Shown one piece after another: positions 46,660 through 57,909 of a stretch of 64,000 bases of DNA (the first letter of the stretch is position 1; each line of letters starts with the position of its first letter). The position numbers and the translations under genes are program-made. The DNA is from Marthasterias glacialis (taxonomy: Eukaryota > Echinodermata > Asteroidea > Forcipulatida > Asteriidae), in the NCBI GenBank assembly GCA_911728455.2, contig OU452225.1, positions 22,726,495 to 22,790,494 on the forward strand, written 5' to 3'. The notes under the pieces were generated by a model. The model saw nothing but the letters and a program-made list of their open reading frames with translations, was not told the DNA's origin and did no database searches.

Positions 46660-46855
46660 GAATACAGTGTAATTTTACGGCGTTATATCCCATACGCTAT
46701 TGCGTTATATCGCCATATTTTATTGCGATATAACGCTATGGTACGGCGAAATAACGCAATAAAATACGGCGATATAACATAACAGTATGGCGATTAACAC
46801 AACAGTACGGCGATAAAACGCAAAAGTACGGCGATATAGCGCCGTTCGTTGTTAT
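46660..46855. repeat. Degenerate tandem/inverted array of a TACGGCGATATAACGC motif
   Basis: About eight copies of a unit near 20-25 bp (ACGGCGATATAACGCAAAAGT), with some in inverted orientation around 46690-46740. Confidence 0.75.
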
Positions 46856-47350
46856 ATTTGATGGCCAATCACAGGCTCGTAGCTTTTACCAAAAAGTAAC
46901 AAAGCAAGGACTTAGACTACTGCAGTAACTTCACGTACATGCGGTGGTGAATCTCACAGTGGGTATGTACTACTACACTATGCTTCATAGGCTGGTTGTT
47001 TTGTGAACCAAAGAGCAAGGAACAGAGTATGTTCTTTGCTCTATGGTTGGATCAAGAAATACTAAACGGTTGTCTATTCTCACAAATAATTCGTCAATGT
47101 TTTCACGAAGGGACGGGCATGTCAAATTGGGAAAAAATCGTGTTTGGAGATAATCACACAAGAGCATCATCACATTTCAAAACTGCAAAACAAAAGCACA
47201 ATGCTAATTCTTTTAAGTCTGTACTTTCCTCCTGTGATTTATTATGAGTTAAACTTTCATCAAATGTGATTTTTTTATGATCAATTCATCAATTTATTTA
47301 TGATTTATTCGAGAAATTATGAAAAGGACGGGCATCACGAAATTACGCTT

Positions 47351-47404
47351 TTTGTGTTTTCACGAAGCGACGGGTATATGCCCGTCTCTTCGTGAAAACA
47401 CAAA
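47351..47404. repeat. 54-bp hairpin
   Basis: Perfect 17-bp arms TTTGTGTTTTCACGAAG and its complement enclose an inner GACGGG/CCCGTC pair. A related single copy (TTTTCACGAAGGGACGGGCA) is at about 47100, so this is a repeated module. Confidence 0.85.
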
Positions 47405-47879
47405 CGAATTGTATACTATGGTGTTTTATAATGGACACTTACACGGCGCCTTTTTTCTTTTCACGCGGCGACCCTTTTTTTACGCGGCGACTTTTTTTTG
47501 CAGTGACTTTTTTTTATGCGGCGCCTTTTTTTTACACGTGGCCTTCCGGGCTGTGATTGTGCTAGGGGATTATCAGCACAATCCCTATCAGGACAGTCCA
47601 GCGCAAGCGCACAACTGATCTACTGCCGCATTGTACTCACAGCGCAGCAAATAATATGGACTACACTCTTTAAACCTATTGATTCCCGACCAGAGAGACA
47701 ATGTCCTTTTTCATTCATGGCATCTATGCATTCTGTATCCTAATTTAAATTTATGTTTTCAAGAATAAACATATTAAATGTGATAAAGAGGACAATCTAA
47801 AAATAAGATTGAGTAGACGCTGCCCGAAAAAATGTATAGTCTCTCGATAGACATTATTAAACATATTTAAATATGTGGC

Positions 47880-48215
47880 GTGTCGTGGCCAAGTGGTTAG
47901 TGCGTCGGACTCAAGCTCTGGTGGCTGAGTCATCGGAGTGTGGGTTCGAGTCCCGGTCATGACACGTGTCCTTGAGCAAGGCACTAAACCATAATTGCTT
48001 CGTAAAAGTTGTGGAGGTACAGCTTTCTGCTCTACCAGCCAGGCTTCTGATGGATGATACCCAAGCCTACAGACTTACAGCCTGTAAAGGGGGTAACCCT
48101 GTTTCAGCCCCAGGAGTATGTGGCAATGGCCCCTGGGAAAGCAGTTGATTTGTAGCCCACACCTCGAGTGGCTTACTGGCGATTTGCACTTGCACAAAAA
48201 AAATAAACAAAAATT
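47880..48215 (+). mobile_element. tRNA-Leu(CAA)-derived SINE
   Basis: The head (47880-47963) folds as a class II tRNA: A box TGGCCAAGTGG, anticodon loop CTCAAGC (CAA, Leu), long variable arm, B box GGTTCGAGTCC, and acceptor stem GTGTCGTG/CATGACAC with one G-T pair. A body starting GTGTCCTTGAGCAAGGCACT follows, then an A-rich tail near 48200. Weak stem pairing and the attached body argue against a working tRNA gene. Confidence 0.8.
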
Positions 48216-48275
48216 AAATACAAAAATATTGTGTAACCAAAAAGCAGGCAGAAAAGTAAGGATCTATACTTTGTA

Positions 48276-48733
48276 TAGTCTTGTTCCCAGACCAAAAAAT
48301 CTCCGACTATTCTCTGTCGATTTTAGGGTCAGGTATCACCCAAATGTCACGTGACAAAAAAGGGAGGAATTCCTCCTTTTCTGAAAATCTCCGAAATGCT
48401 CCGAACTCGTTGTCGTCAACATTCGGACAGTGTCGTTGGTCGGACATTTCTTTTTATAAATTCAAAAATTTTGCAGACACATCCCATTATCGTTTTTCTT
48501 TTTCTTTTTTTCCTCCAACACTATATTTGAATATATTTTGTAACATTTTTACAAGCTGATTAAGCCAGGCTTTTTGAAAGTAAACAAAGCCCGTCATCAT
48601 CCAATGACATCATCCACCGCTGGTAACAAGTAATTAATATTTATATATTGCGTCATAATCTATGTTTAGCTTTTGCCTGATGTAAGATTTTTAACAAGAG
48701 TCGTCAGAGAATCCTGGCCAGGGAACCAGACTA
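48276..48733. mobile_element. 458-bp MITE with 9-bp target duplication
   Basis: Ends TAGTCTTGTTCCCAG and, inverted, TAGTCTGGTTCCCTGG. Both flanks carry TACTTTGTA (48267-48275, 48734-48742). A 9-bp duplication points to a Mutator- or Merlin-like source, not proven. A partial copy is at 61217-61520. Confidence 0.8.
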
Positions 48734-49043
48734 TACTTTGTAAATATATCAGTTATGCGCTTACGCATGACTTACCTGATATTAAAGAATCCATCCAAAG
48801 CCCGGAAGGCGATGCGTAAAAAAAAAACAGTCGCCACCCCCAAAAAAATTTCGCCGGCAAAAAAAAAGAAAAGAGAAAAAAAAAGAAAATGTCACCGCGT
48901 AGAAAAAAAGATGCCGCCACCCCCAAAAAAAGTTGCCGCGTAAAAAAAATAAACTCGCCACCGAAAAAAAAAACCCAAAAAACATCGCCGCCTGAAGAGA
49001 AAAAAAGTCACCGTGTAAGTGTCCATTTTAGAACACCTTAGTG

Positions 49044-50020
49044 TACACTTAGTTGAATGATGATGCCAGAAGGGTACCATTCAAGGGCATGATACATTTG
49101 TAATTTGGCCTACCATGGATACGGTAAATCAACTGCTTTTAGTTTTATCTTCCTGAGCACATGCACCCATTGTGAGCAACAGACTGTGATTGACGTAGTG
49201 AGGAATGTTAGACCAACTGATCGTCACTAGTATAGTAGAATTGTCAATAGATAATAAAATGCTCAGCAATGAGACGCACCTAATGGAACTTTTAAACTGT
49301 TCTTTAATGATGAATAAACAAACTGACTGATGTAGATATTGATGCAAGCTCTTAATCCGGATAATTGATAGTGATACACAAGGTTGATGGTTCTGGATGA
49401 AGTTGACGGTAAATAATTTCAAGTGGTGACGACAAACTTGTGGTTTACAAAGGTGGCAATAAAGATTTCTATAGATGACTTAATTAATTATGGCGGTTGT
49501 GGTGGCGTGTTTAGCTTCTTAGTGTGAGGTGAGGTGAAGTGAGTGTAGGTGAGTTGGTTCGACTGAAAATAAATAAGGAAAAAATAAAGAATCCTAAGTA
49601 AACATGTATGCACTTCATACAAAATCTGACAATATATCAATGTACTCTTTTTAAAAATGGACAATTATCTTCAATGCTCATAGACTTCAGCTCAAATTAC
49701 AAATTAATCGCCTTAATCGCTTGCAATAGCAACATGTCATCTACATGTACACATACAGCTGTACATACATACATGCAACAACCAACATAATGTCCTGACT
49801 TCTATACCAACGTGATTTTTACTCAAAACAAAGTCCTTATTTCTGGGCATTAAAACACTTTAAACTTATTTAAAATGGCAATATATAAATCAGAATGAAT
49901 TAATTACTCACTTTGCTGAGCTGATCAGGATTATGACAATGAATGTCTTAAAAAATGAAGGTTTCTTTGGCAATAACTTTTGGCAATGTGGCTTGACGAC
50001 AAACAAAAAAGACAGCTTTT
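49044..50020. other. No recognisable gene
   Basis: AT-rich; a short GTGAGGTGAGGTGAAGTGAG run near 49525 is the only local structure. Confidence 0.35.
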
Positions 50021-50024
50021 AGCA

Positions 50025-50104
50025 GTGCGCCCTCTGTTGAGACTACGAAAACGGGACGCTGCAAAAAATGCGAGTAACTGCGGTTATAGAACCAGAGGGC
50101 GCAC
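50025..50104. repeat. Short inverted-repeat unit
   Basis: GTGCGCCCTCTG at the left and CAGAGGGCGCAC at the right bound about 80 bp; a small MITE-like unit. Confidence 0.6.
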
Positions 50105-50243
50105 ACGACTTGTTACGTCGACAAGGTAACTTGCGGCCATTTTGTGAATGGACAGACGGCACGTAAACAAACACGGTTGCCCACTGTTTCATGACCGTCG
50201 TTCCGGACCGTGTCATTTGTCTTAAAGTGTGAAAAGGCCGAAA

Positions 50244-50310
50244 ATGTCTGCGTGCTATGGCTGCAAAAGTAGGAGTAATAAAGAGAGCAAGACTTCTTTT
50301 CAAGCGTGAA
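50244..50310 (+). pseudogene. Possible THAP-domain start fragment
   Basis: The ATG at 50244 opens MSACYGCKSRSNKESKTSF, which has the C-x2-C and SF pattern of a THAP N-terminus, but it stops after three more codons (TGA 50307) with no nearby donor. Could be an eroded transposase exon or chance. Confidence 0.3.
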
Positions 50311-51190
50311 TACTTTTCTGGTTTTTAAAATAATAACAAATAGGTCTGTCTAACGACGTTATAATTATAGTTTTTTCTTAGCTTTAGCTTAGTTCAGAGT
50401 TCAGTACAGTATGACACTGACTAGACCGAGCTGGGGCACTGAACTCCTTTTTTGAGATTTTTGACATTATTGACATTATTATTATAATTCTCAAAATGAA
50501 AAATATCATTCAATTATTTCGTGATGGGTTTGTATTTTATGATTTTATTTTATTTTGTACATTTGTCTTCAAAAGACAATAACTTATCCTCACCCCGAAG
50601 AAGGGAAGATGCAACATTCGCTTTGTCAAGACATTGTAAATATTGTGGCGGAAAGTGCATTTCCCCAGAGTTTGATAAACCGAATATTTGCTTAAAATAA
50701 TATCAAATGGTGTTGGAGAGTTGATCGCATATTATTGGGTTTTGGGCACACGACGAGATGTTGTATTCAACACCTAGTCTTTAACCAATGTCGAACCATT
50801 CTTTATGTAGAAACACATACCTTTATTGCCAGCGAGTATTTATTACTTTAATCCTTAGGGTTACAGGGACAGTTGTTTAACTGGTTGTTAAGGATCTATG
50901 ATGAGAGCAAGTTGGAGAATTATCTAGCTGAGATATTATTGAGAGAACTTACGATGTTTTCCGATGTATATTTGTTTAACGTTAATACAACTTATGTATG
51001 TGTTTGCATGTAAAACAGCCCCACAGTACACAGCAAGCTCGTGAATTGTATTACATTTATTTAACGTAAAGATGTGCACTTGACATTGTATAGGGAAATT
51101 ACATTGTAATCAATGATGAGTTACTTTACGTCGCTCACAGATATTGGTATGAATATGCATAATATTGTTCTTTGGCGCGCTAATCACGCG
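50311..51190. other. No recognisable gene
   Basis: AT-rich, nothing supported. Confidence 0.35.
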
Positions 51191-51192
51191 TG

Positions 51193-51290
51193 TGGTCGCA
51201 AGCGCTCTTCCGAATTAGCATAACCTATCACATTTGGTCGCACGCGCTAATTTGAATAAGCATAACCAGTTACTTTTGGTCGCAAGCTCA
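51193..51290. repeat. Tandem repeat, about 2.3 copies of a 42-45-bp unit
   Basis: The unit starts TGGTCGCA-GCGC and includes AATTAGCATAACC / AATAAGCATAACC; the last copy is partial. Confidence 0.75.
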
Positions 51291-52170
51291 TGCGTGCATA
51301 CTAAATTGCGGGCTGCGGATAAAAGGCGAGCGTTGCAGCAGCTCAAGCGCCTAGTTCGTGACCTGGACAGACCCGGTGAAGAAGCAAGACGGTGCCGTGT
51401 GACCACCGCTAGCAAGACATGTACGACCACAGTGCGTACATGTAGTTTTTCATCGTCATCCTCCAGATGTGCTACAAATTAATAGTGGTGTTTAGGACAT
51501 TCAACGACTGTGTATAAACCCTTCAATATAGTAGAACCCTGTATAAATGGAAGAGCAAGAGAAAGGAGACAATAAATGAGTAGATTATATTGGTTGAATT
51601 GAAAGTAAACCCTTACGCTTCAGAGTGAACAGTCTCTTAGAGTTTTAGGTTTAGTAACACTTCAGCATTTTTAGTCAGCATTTGAAGCCTTCATTTTCGG
51701 CCTATGAACCAGTCATGGTCCCACCCCTCCCCCTTTTTCTATAATCAATCGTCCCATCCCTCTTTACAGTGATAAGTTACAAATATTGTCCACCCCTCTC
51801 CTGGTCCCAATAAGTCCCCATATTCCCCGAGGACCTTAGTAGACGTTTGACGACTGGCACTGACGACTGGCAGCCCGCCCTCTGACGTCGTGGGAATTTA
51901 GCAGCCCGAAACATCACTGCTCGACATTAACGGTGCGGAGGTGCCCGTTACAATATGTACAAAATGTTTAAAATTTTCAAAATGACAAAAATATTTGAAT
52001 TATACTTATAAGTAAACATTTCATTATTTGTGTATCAGTGTAAACATTTGTTTTATTTATTTATTATTGTTCATACGAAGAATGGAAGACCACTGTTTTC
52101 TTTAACAAGACATTGGAAACAAGTACAGCATAGGCCTATTAATAATTCTCAAAATGACAAACATATGGGC
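51291..52170. other. No recognisable gene
   Basis: Contains a short duplicated GACGACTGGCA near 51850-51875; otherwise unassigned. Confidence 0.35.
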
Positions 52171-52175
52171 CCTTG

Positions 52176-52337
52176 AAATTGGGCCCATAAGTTACTTGTG
52201 CACTTGCGTGCTTCGTGTAACTGAGTATTTCTCGCTTACTCGGCAAGCATAGAAATTCCACGCTTACCTAGCAAGCGGAGATTGGGGGCCTTAAGTGCAG
52301 AATGCCTTGGTAAGCAGTGCCATGTAATTTGGCCCAA
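52176..52337. mobile_element. MITE-like element with GGGCCCAA ends
   Basis: The ends AAATTGGGCCCATAA and TAATTTGGCCCAAAAT are inverted relative to each other. The interior is rich in CTTAC-GCAAGC segments, resembling a TIR family I associate with echinoderms. Imperfect copy. Confidence 0.5.
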
Positions 52338-52354
52338 AATAATTATGTACAAAA

Positions 52355-53280
52355 TAGTTATAACGGATTCGCAGTCTGTTATTACGGATTCGCAGTCTGT
52401 TATTACGGATTCGCACTCTGTTGTTCGGATTCGCAATCCGTTATAACGGATTTGCAGTCCGTTGAGTGATGAATGTCTTGTATAGATTGCCCAATGAAGC
52501 GAAAATGCCACAGATAGTACAAAAGTCATTGGTATTATTTTATATTAATATTGAGGATTCAATATGATAACTTGCGTCGTTACTAGTTATTAGCTGTCTA
52601 GTTTGATTAAACATGATTACTTCATCATGTAAATGATCGTAACTGCTATGCGTTGTAGAACCAGTGGTAGATAATGGATGATGGTCAATTGTTTGCAAAG
52701 AAAATAAACTTACATGCAAGTACAGATGAAAGGGATAAATAGAGAACCGAGACAGGAAAAACCCTAGACACACAAAAAAAGTTTATTACAGATTTTCTCG
52801 TTTCATCGGATCATAACTAGCTAATTCAAGCCCCCCAAAACAAAGTTTCCAAAGAAGGTTTGTCTGTAATTCAAGTCAAGAGTCGTGTTTCTAAGAGTAA
52901 GACAATTACAGGACTCCGTTTATTTCCTGTTGGGTCAAAACCCTGTGGATCACTGGGTCTTACAACGCTTATTACTCTGGGCTGTTACAATGTAAAAATT
53001 GAGGACAAAACCTCCCATTACATTGAATTAATTATTACATCCACGCAGGTCACCCTAAAAATAGGACCCGATCGACGACTCTCATTTTTGAATCCGTAAT
53101 AATGGATTTTGAATCCGTAATAACGGATTGTGAAACGTAATAACGGTTTATGAATCCGTAATAATAGAGTGAATCCGTAATAACGGATTGTGAATCTGTA
53201 ATAACGGTTTGTGAATCCGTAATAATTGATTCTAATCCGTAACAACTAATTGTAAAGCCGTAATAACAGATTTGAAATTT
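52355..53280. mobile_element. Foldback element with 22-24-bp repeat arms
   Basis: The left arm (52355-52470) has about five units of AACGGATTCGCAGTCTGTTATT type. The right arm (53090-53280) has about nine units of TGAATCCGTAATAACGGATT type in opposite orientation. Each unit is itself a small palindrome (AATCCGT..ACGGATT). The middle 600 bp has no coding sequence. Architecture fits a Foldback-like element. Confidence 0.6.
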
Positions 53281-54785
53281 ATTTTTTGTTGGCGCTAATG
53301 GGCTTTCGTATAAAAGGTAGGCAACTTGCAACGGAAATAAAATAATTATACAGCTATGAAAAGAACGGTTGAAGTCAAAGTAAAAAATAATAATAATAAA
53401 AAAATTATGATAATAATATTGATAATAGGCACCTTATTACGACTAAAATTACCTGGTGAAAATTAAATAAGGGAAATGAGTGGCGACGGCAGGGTCGTGG
53501 CCGAAGGGCCTCTGACATATTTTGTTTGTTCTGCCTCTACAACAATAACTTCCTCATCAGTTATATCGTCAATATCAAATTTAAGGTCATAATTACATTG
53601 CAAGTTGTCAGACATTTTAACTTAAATCCAATAAATAAGTGTCTAAAAACTTCCTAAATCTTTTATCGTGCACAAACAAACCAGCAACTGGGAGCAGACG
53701 ATATTTTCTGAACACTTTTTACAATTCTTTAGCCTCGTTCAAAAAATTGCTTTTTAAGTGTTTGTATTAAAACTCCATTTTATTTCTTTATTAACATTTT
53801 TTCTTTAAAATATTATAATTTTACCTCATACATTTCGTCACCGTTTTCACGAACAGGCAAATTCGCGTACGCAGCAGCAAAACAGCTTTTTGAGAAAAAG
53901 CGCTTTTGAAGTTTTTGCATTTTGAAAATTGTTTTTTGACCGGTCTTTTTATCGAAAGTATGTAATATCTTCCTGTGATAAGGTGGTTTATAAGTTAAAT
54001 AACATGAACAGACACCTTTTTATTTCTTTTGGTGCTTTGTTTAACAGCTGCTAAGCTCAGAAAAGAATTGTCACTTCGTGAAAACGCAAAATGCTGAGCA
54101 CAGCAGTTTTGCCCCACTAGCGCGCCATTCGTTTACACATGAAGTATGCACACGCGCTGAAGTTGTTTACACACCTCGCGTGGAATTGTCACTTCGTGAA
54201 AACGCAAAACACTGAGTACAACCACAGACATAAAGAACCTATAGACGGACAGCGCCTATGAAAAACAGCGCTTGGGTACCGTAATTGTGACGGCACCAGA
54301 CTGTACCCCAAACCGTGGGCAAACTCCTTACAAAATAACGTGTAAAGCAATGGCAAAGAGGGGAGATGACGATATAAAATTTATGTTTTAAGGTTTAAAA
54401 AAACACCAATTATTATCTTCAAAACAGTAATAAATCAATAACTAGATAATTATTCTCACTTTTTGCATTGTCTTGTTTTTAACAAGTGATGGTAAATGTT
54501 TAGATTTCGAAGCATTTGTATAAAAAATGATATGGCTAGGCTCCACGTTAAATGCGCACTCAGTCATCATGGTTAAACCGTTGCTGTTTCAACCCATTTT
54601 GGGATAGTTTATCTATAACAAGAACTGAATTACCATCGAACAAAAGAACCCAGTGACATTCATTCACATTCAATTCTTGTTATTCATTTAATTACACAAC
54701 TCATTGCCAAACATCATTTTAAGGAAGGTTGTTACTCAATGGTTAAAGCATTGGGCTAGGTTAAGTTCGCGTATTACTCCGTGGA

Positions 54786-54846
54786 CCGTGATCGCAAGCC
54801 CGGCTCCCGGGTGAGCGCCGCAGTATGCGGTGCAGGTATCACGGCG
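54786..54846. other. GC-rich segment with nested hairpins
   Basis: Outer pair CCGTGAT/ATCACGG and inner GCGCCGCA/TGCGGTGC stand out from AT-rich surroundings. Does not match tRNA, 5S or spliceosomal RNA as I know them. Confidence 0.4.
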
Positions 54847-55660
54847 TGACCCACCCAGCCCGGAAAACTGACCGGTCCCCGTGGAGTACTTATAGCACAG
54901 TACATGGCATAGCGATTAAGCATTACTTTTGGCTTCAGTAATAAAATGGATACAAACAATGCAAGTTTAGGTAGATTTTAAAATATTTCAGAACAAAGAA
55001 GCTTCAGCCACGATAAAGTAAGGCTATTAACAACATACAGCCGTGCACAGAATTTCTACGGTGACCATCCCATGTGTCAGAAAAAAAGAAGAAAAACCAC
55101 CTACCATGTAATCTGTTATTCCTGTTTTAATAATGTAGTGTCAATCGTTGTTCTAACATCATTATGAGACTAATAGGATCCAGCGACTAGTGTGGGTTTG
55201 TACTGATCTTCAATGGGCTTGCTTTTGCTTACTGCGGTAGCATTCTACTACTACTTGTTTATGTCATCCATAGCGATACGACCTTGGACTTGACACTGCA
55301 CAACAACTAACTAGACTGAGAGCACAGTGTAGTCTTTTTTTAAATAAATTGATACAATAATTATAAAAATGTAGCAAAACTTAATGTTGCTCCCGTGACT
55401 TATGAGAAACATTTTTATTGAGGGCTGCATCTAGTTAAGATTTATTTTCTGCCAAGGGCAAAAATTCGAATTGTTTTAATACGAAGAGCTGGGGAGGAGA
55501 TAGAGGACATCGGATATTAGATTATCAAAACAATACACTGGTATCCATTGAATTTTTCTACAATATTTTCATTTTTTCAGCCGACTCTCAGTGACACTGA
55601 CAGATTAATTAAAAACGTCACAAAGATGTTTGTTGAGCTGCTTTCGTTATGTGTGAAAAG
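54847..55660. other. No recognisable gene
   Basis: AT-rich sequence inside the 53838-56635 interval, nothing supported. Confidence 0.35.
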
Positions 55661-55734
55661 AAGTTGAAAAATTGCCAAATCCGTGGAAAAATATCATCTC
55701 AAAAGCAGAAGACGTTCGTCACACACTTGGCCCG

Positions 55735-55880
55735 GGCGTATGCGAAACGGCAAATGCGCGTTTTGTGACGCACAGCTACATACACGTTTTCAATGTACTC
55801 GATGTGACGCTCACAGAGAGCAACGCAAACGCGTGCGCATGGTGGACTATGAAATTCGGGCGATTTTGTTTCAGTCTTGA
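55735..55880 (+). pseudogene. Cysteine-rich fragment, possibly piggyBac C-terminal relic
   Basis: One frame reads NGKCAFCDAQLHTRFQCTRCD, a double CxxC pattern as in the cysteine-rich tail of piggyBac transposases. An overlapping frame continues DVTLTESNANACAWW in the same style, implying a frameshift. No catalytic region is nearby, and chance similarity is possible. Confidence 0.3.
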
Positions 55881-56635
55881 ATTATTAAATAAAGTGACAC
55901 GACTTTCCAGCTGTAAAAACAAATTTTTTTGAGAGTTGAAACCTTTTTGATCTGTTATGGGCGATACCTTGACTCATGGAGGAAGGACACATACTTCTTC
56001 TATGGTTGAAGAGTGAGGCATACGGTTGCAGAGGGCAACTTTTCACGGAAAGTATACTTTTTCTTTCTGGACGTTTGATATTTCGAAAGGAGATCGAAAA
56101 TCTTTCTTTTTAGACCTAAATAAAATTATCTGATGGATTTCTTTATTCTTGGGGTTTCCTTAAGTTCATATGTTCTTTTACAAATTACTCTACATGTGAA
56201 AATCTCATTTAAAATTAAGCGAATTTCCCTTTGAAGTGGTAGCACTTCTTTAAGACTTCGCGTAAAAGTGTGCAAAAAGGCGCGACGTTATTCACTTCCG
56301 CCCACGGTTTGAGAAAGCACAAAATTACAGTTTGGCGCCCCCTACTGTCCGTCTATATGTTCTTTATGTCTGTGAGTACAACATATTTGCCCCATACAGC
56401 CGCCGTTCGTTTATACACACATTGCGCAATTTTGTCACTTCGTGAAAACGCAAATCAGAGAAGTACAATGATTCGCCATTTTAGCAATAAGCGTAATAAG
56501 CAAACTAATCACTTTCAAGACATAAAACTTTGCAGAAATGTCAAGGACACCAAATACATTTAGAAAATTGGAAAAACAAAAAACTGTCAAAAAAATTTGG
56601 GGGGGGGGCAGATTCGCTGTTCTTGAAAACGGTGA

Positions 56636-57553
56636 CAATTTTTTGTATGTTTATGAAAATAACCATCTTTGAGAAGTAACCGTATTTAAAAAAAATAAAG
56701 TTATGCAAAATAATTCGTTAAAGGATAACAAAATCTCAAGTTTTGTTATTCATGTTCAGGGGCCATTTACACTCCACCTGGTTTTAAACAGCCTCAGGTG
56801 TGTCTTTATCAGCTGCTGTTTAAAGTCACTTAGAAATGGTCATGTGACCACTTCTTAGCCAATGGGATTGTCTAAACTTTCTGTGGTATTTATGAATATT
56901 AGATTAACATTGACATTGACCTTTAACACTTCCGCTGTTCCACAAAGTCGTACCAGATAGCCTTTTTATCCTAGGCTTATTGTACGAACGAGCCCGCTGG
57001 CAGAATGTGCAACACAAAAGCCAGGCAGGCATCACGCCCGTGAACTTTACAAGAGTCACCATAATGCAAGACTATCAAATAACTATTGTATGTGTGACCG
57101 AAAAACAAACTTCTGACGACAAAGGCAACATTGCACTGAAGCAGAACAGTCTGTTAGTCAAGTATAGGCGCGCTCGCTTGTGCTTGTCATTATTTTAAAA
57201 TAATGTGTCCTCCCAGACGACCTTTTCGCGACTAGTTTTTATTTGGTGCACACACCGTGACGCCACACAATATGTGGGTACAAGTATGGCACTGATTGCA
57301 TTGACTGATATCACCAACCTAGGTTTAGATTTTCTTTTGTTGTTTAAACGAGGTCACCCTTGTACTATACCAGTGCATGTCTAGCCCATTAAGATGTCAT
57401 GGCTACGTGCAAAAACATGTGTTTCAAGCTAGAAACACAATAAACCCAGGGAAATGAATTTAAAAAAAGACAATAAACAAGTATCGTGTACGCTACATTC
57501 CTTGTAAAAAACAACGAATTACGGCTTTAAATGTAAAAAAGTCAAGTGAGGTT
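56636..57553. other. No recognisable gene
   Basis: Contains a weak inverted TTTAAACAGC pair near 56785-56825; otherwise nothing. Confidence 0.35.
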
Positions 57554-57909
57554 AAAGCCCCAGCTGGACATTGGTAAGAAGAAAAACATAAATGTTTTAC
57601 AGATTTGCATACCTTACATGGTAAAAGATGATGGTAGAAAACTTTCCTTGAAATGTTTCTGCCCTAGGTGTTATCGTTTTAAAATAATAAATGAGATAAG
57701 ATCCAAAATTAGTTTTCGTCTCAGTGAGACGAAAACTCTGCCGAGAGGAATGCGTACACAAATGCTGAATGCATTTTTACCGTTTTCTCGCAAATGAAAC
57801 AAAGAAATGAGCGGACATTTTCACAGGTTGGTTTTATTACAGAAATCTTGGATTTGTGCAAAGAATGAAAGCATTTAAGATCAGTTTACCAATGTTGAGC
57901 TGGGGCTTT
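57554..57909. mobile_element. 356-bp MITE with central palindrome
   Basis: TIRs AAAGCCCCAGCT-nnn-CATTGGTAA at both ends. Central palindrome with 13-bp arms AGTTTTCGTCTCA / TGAGACGAAAACT (about 57710-57736) and the TTTTCACAGGTTGGTTTTA block in the right arm. Same architecture as the fragments at 3844, 4453 and 28930. Confidence 0.85.

Larger units (their letters stand above)
47417..49043. mobile_element. TIR element with CGGCGAC-(T)n terminal repeats
   Basis: The left end GGTGTT-TATAATGGACACTTACACGG and the reverse complement of the right end match. Each continues inward into irregular 18-bp-scale units of (G)CGGCGAC followed by a T-run and ends at a GCCTTCCGGGCT block. The SINE (47880) and the MITE (48276) lie inside and look like later insertions. 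Basic low-complexity readings are not genes. Confidence 0.6.
53838..56635. mobile_element. Candidate 2.8-kb element bounded by inverted repeats
   Basis: TCACCGTTTTCACGAACAG at 53838-53856 and its complement with one mismatch at 56617-56635. Inside, the related motif CACTTCGTGAAAACGCAAA occurs near 54071, 54188 and 56437, each with GTTTACAC-type flanks. No target duplication was fixed, so this may be several copies of one repeat rather than one element. Confidence 0.4.

Noticed and set aside
47880-47963. Functional tRNA-Leu gene
   Set aside because: Although the boxes and CAA anticodon are clear, stems contain several G-T pairs and a SINE body with an A-rich tail is attached.
48755-48985. Lys-rich and Phe-rich short proteins on opposite strands
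   Set aside because: They arise from A/T runs in the CGGCGAC-(T)n repeat arm.
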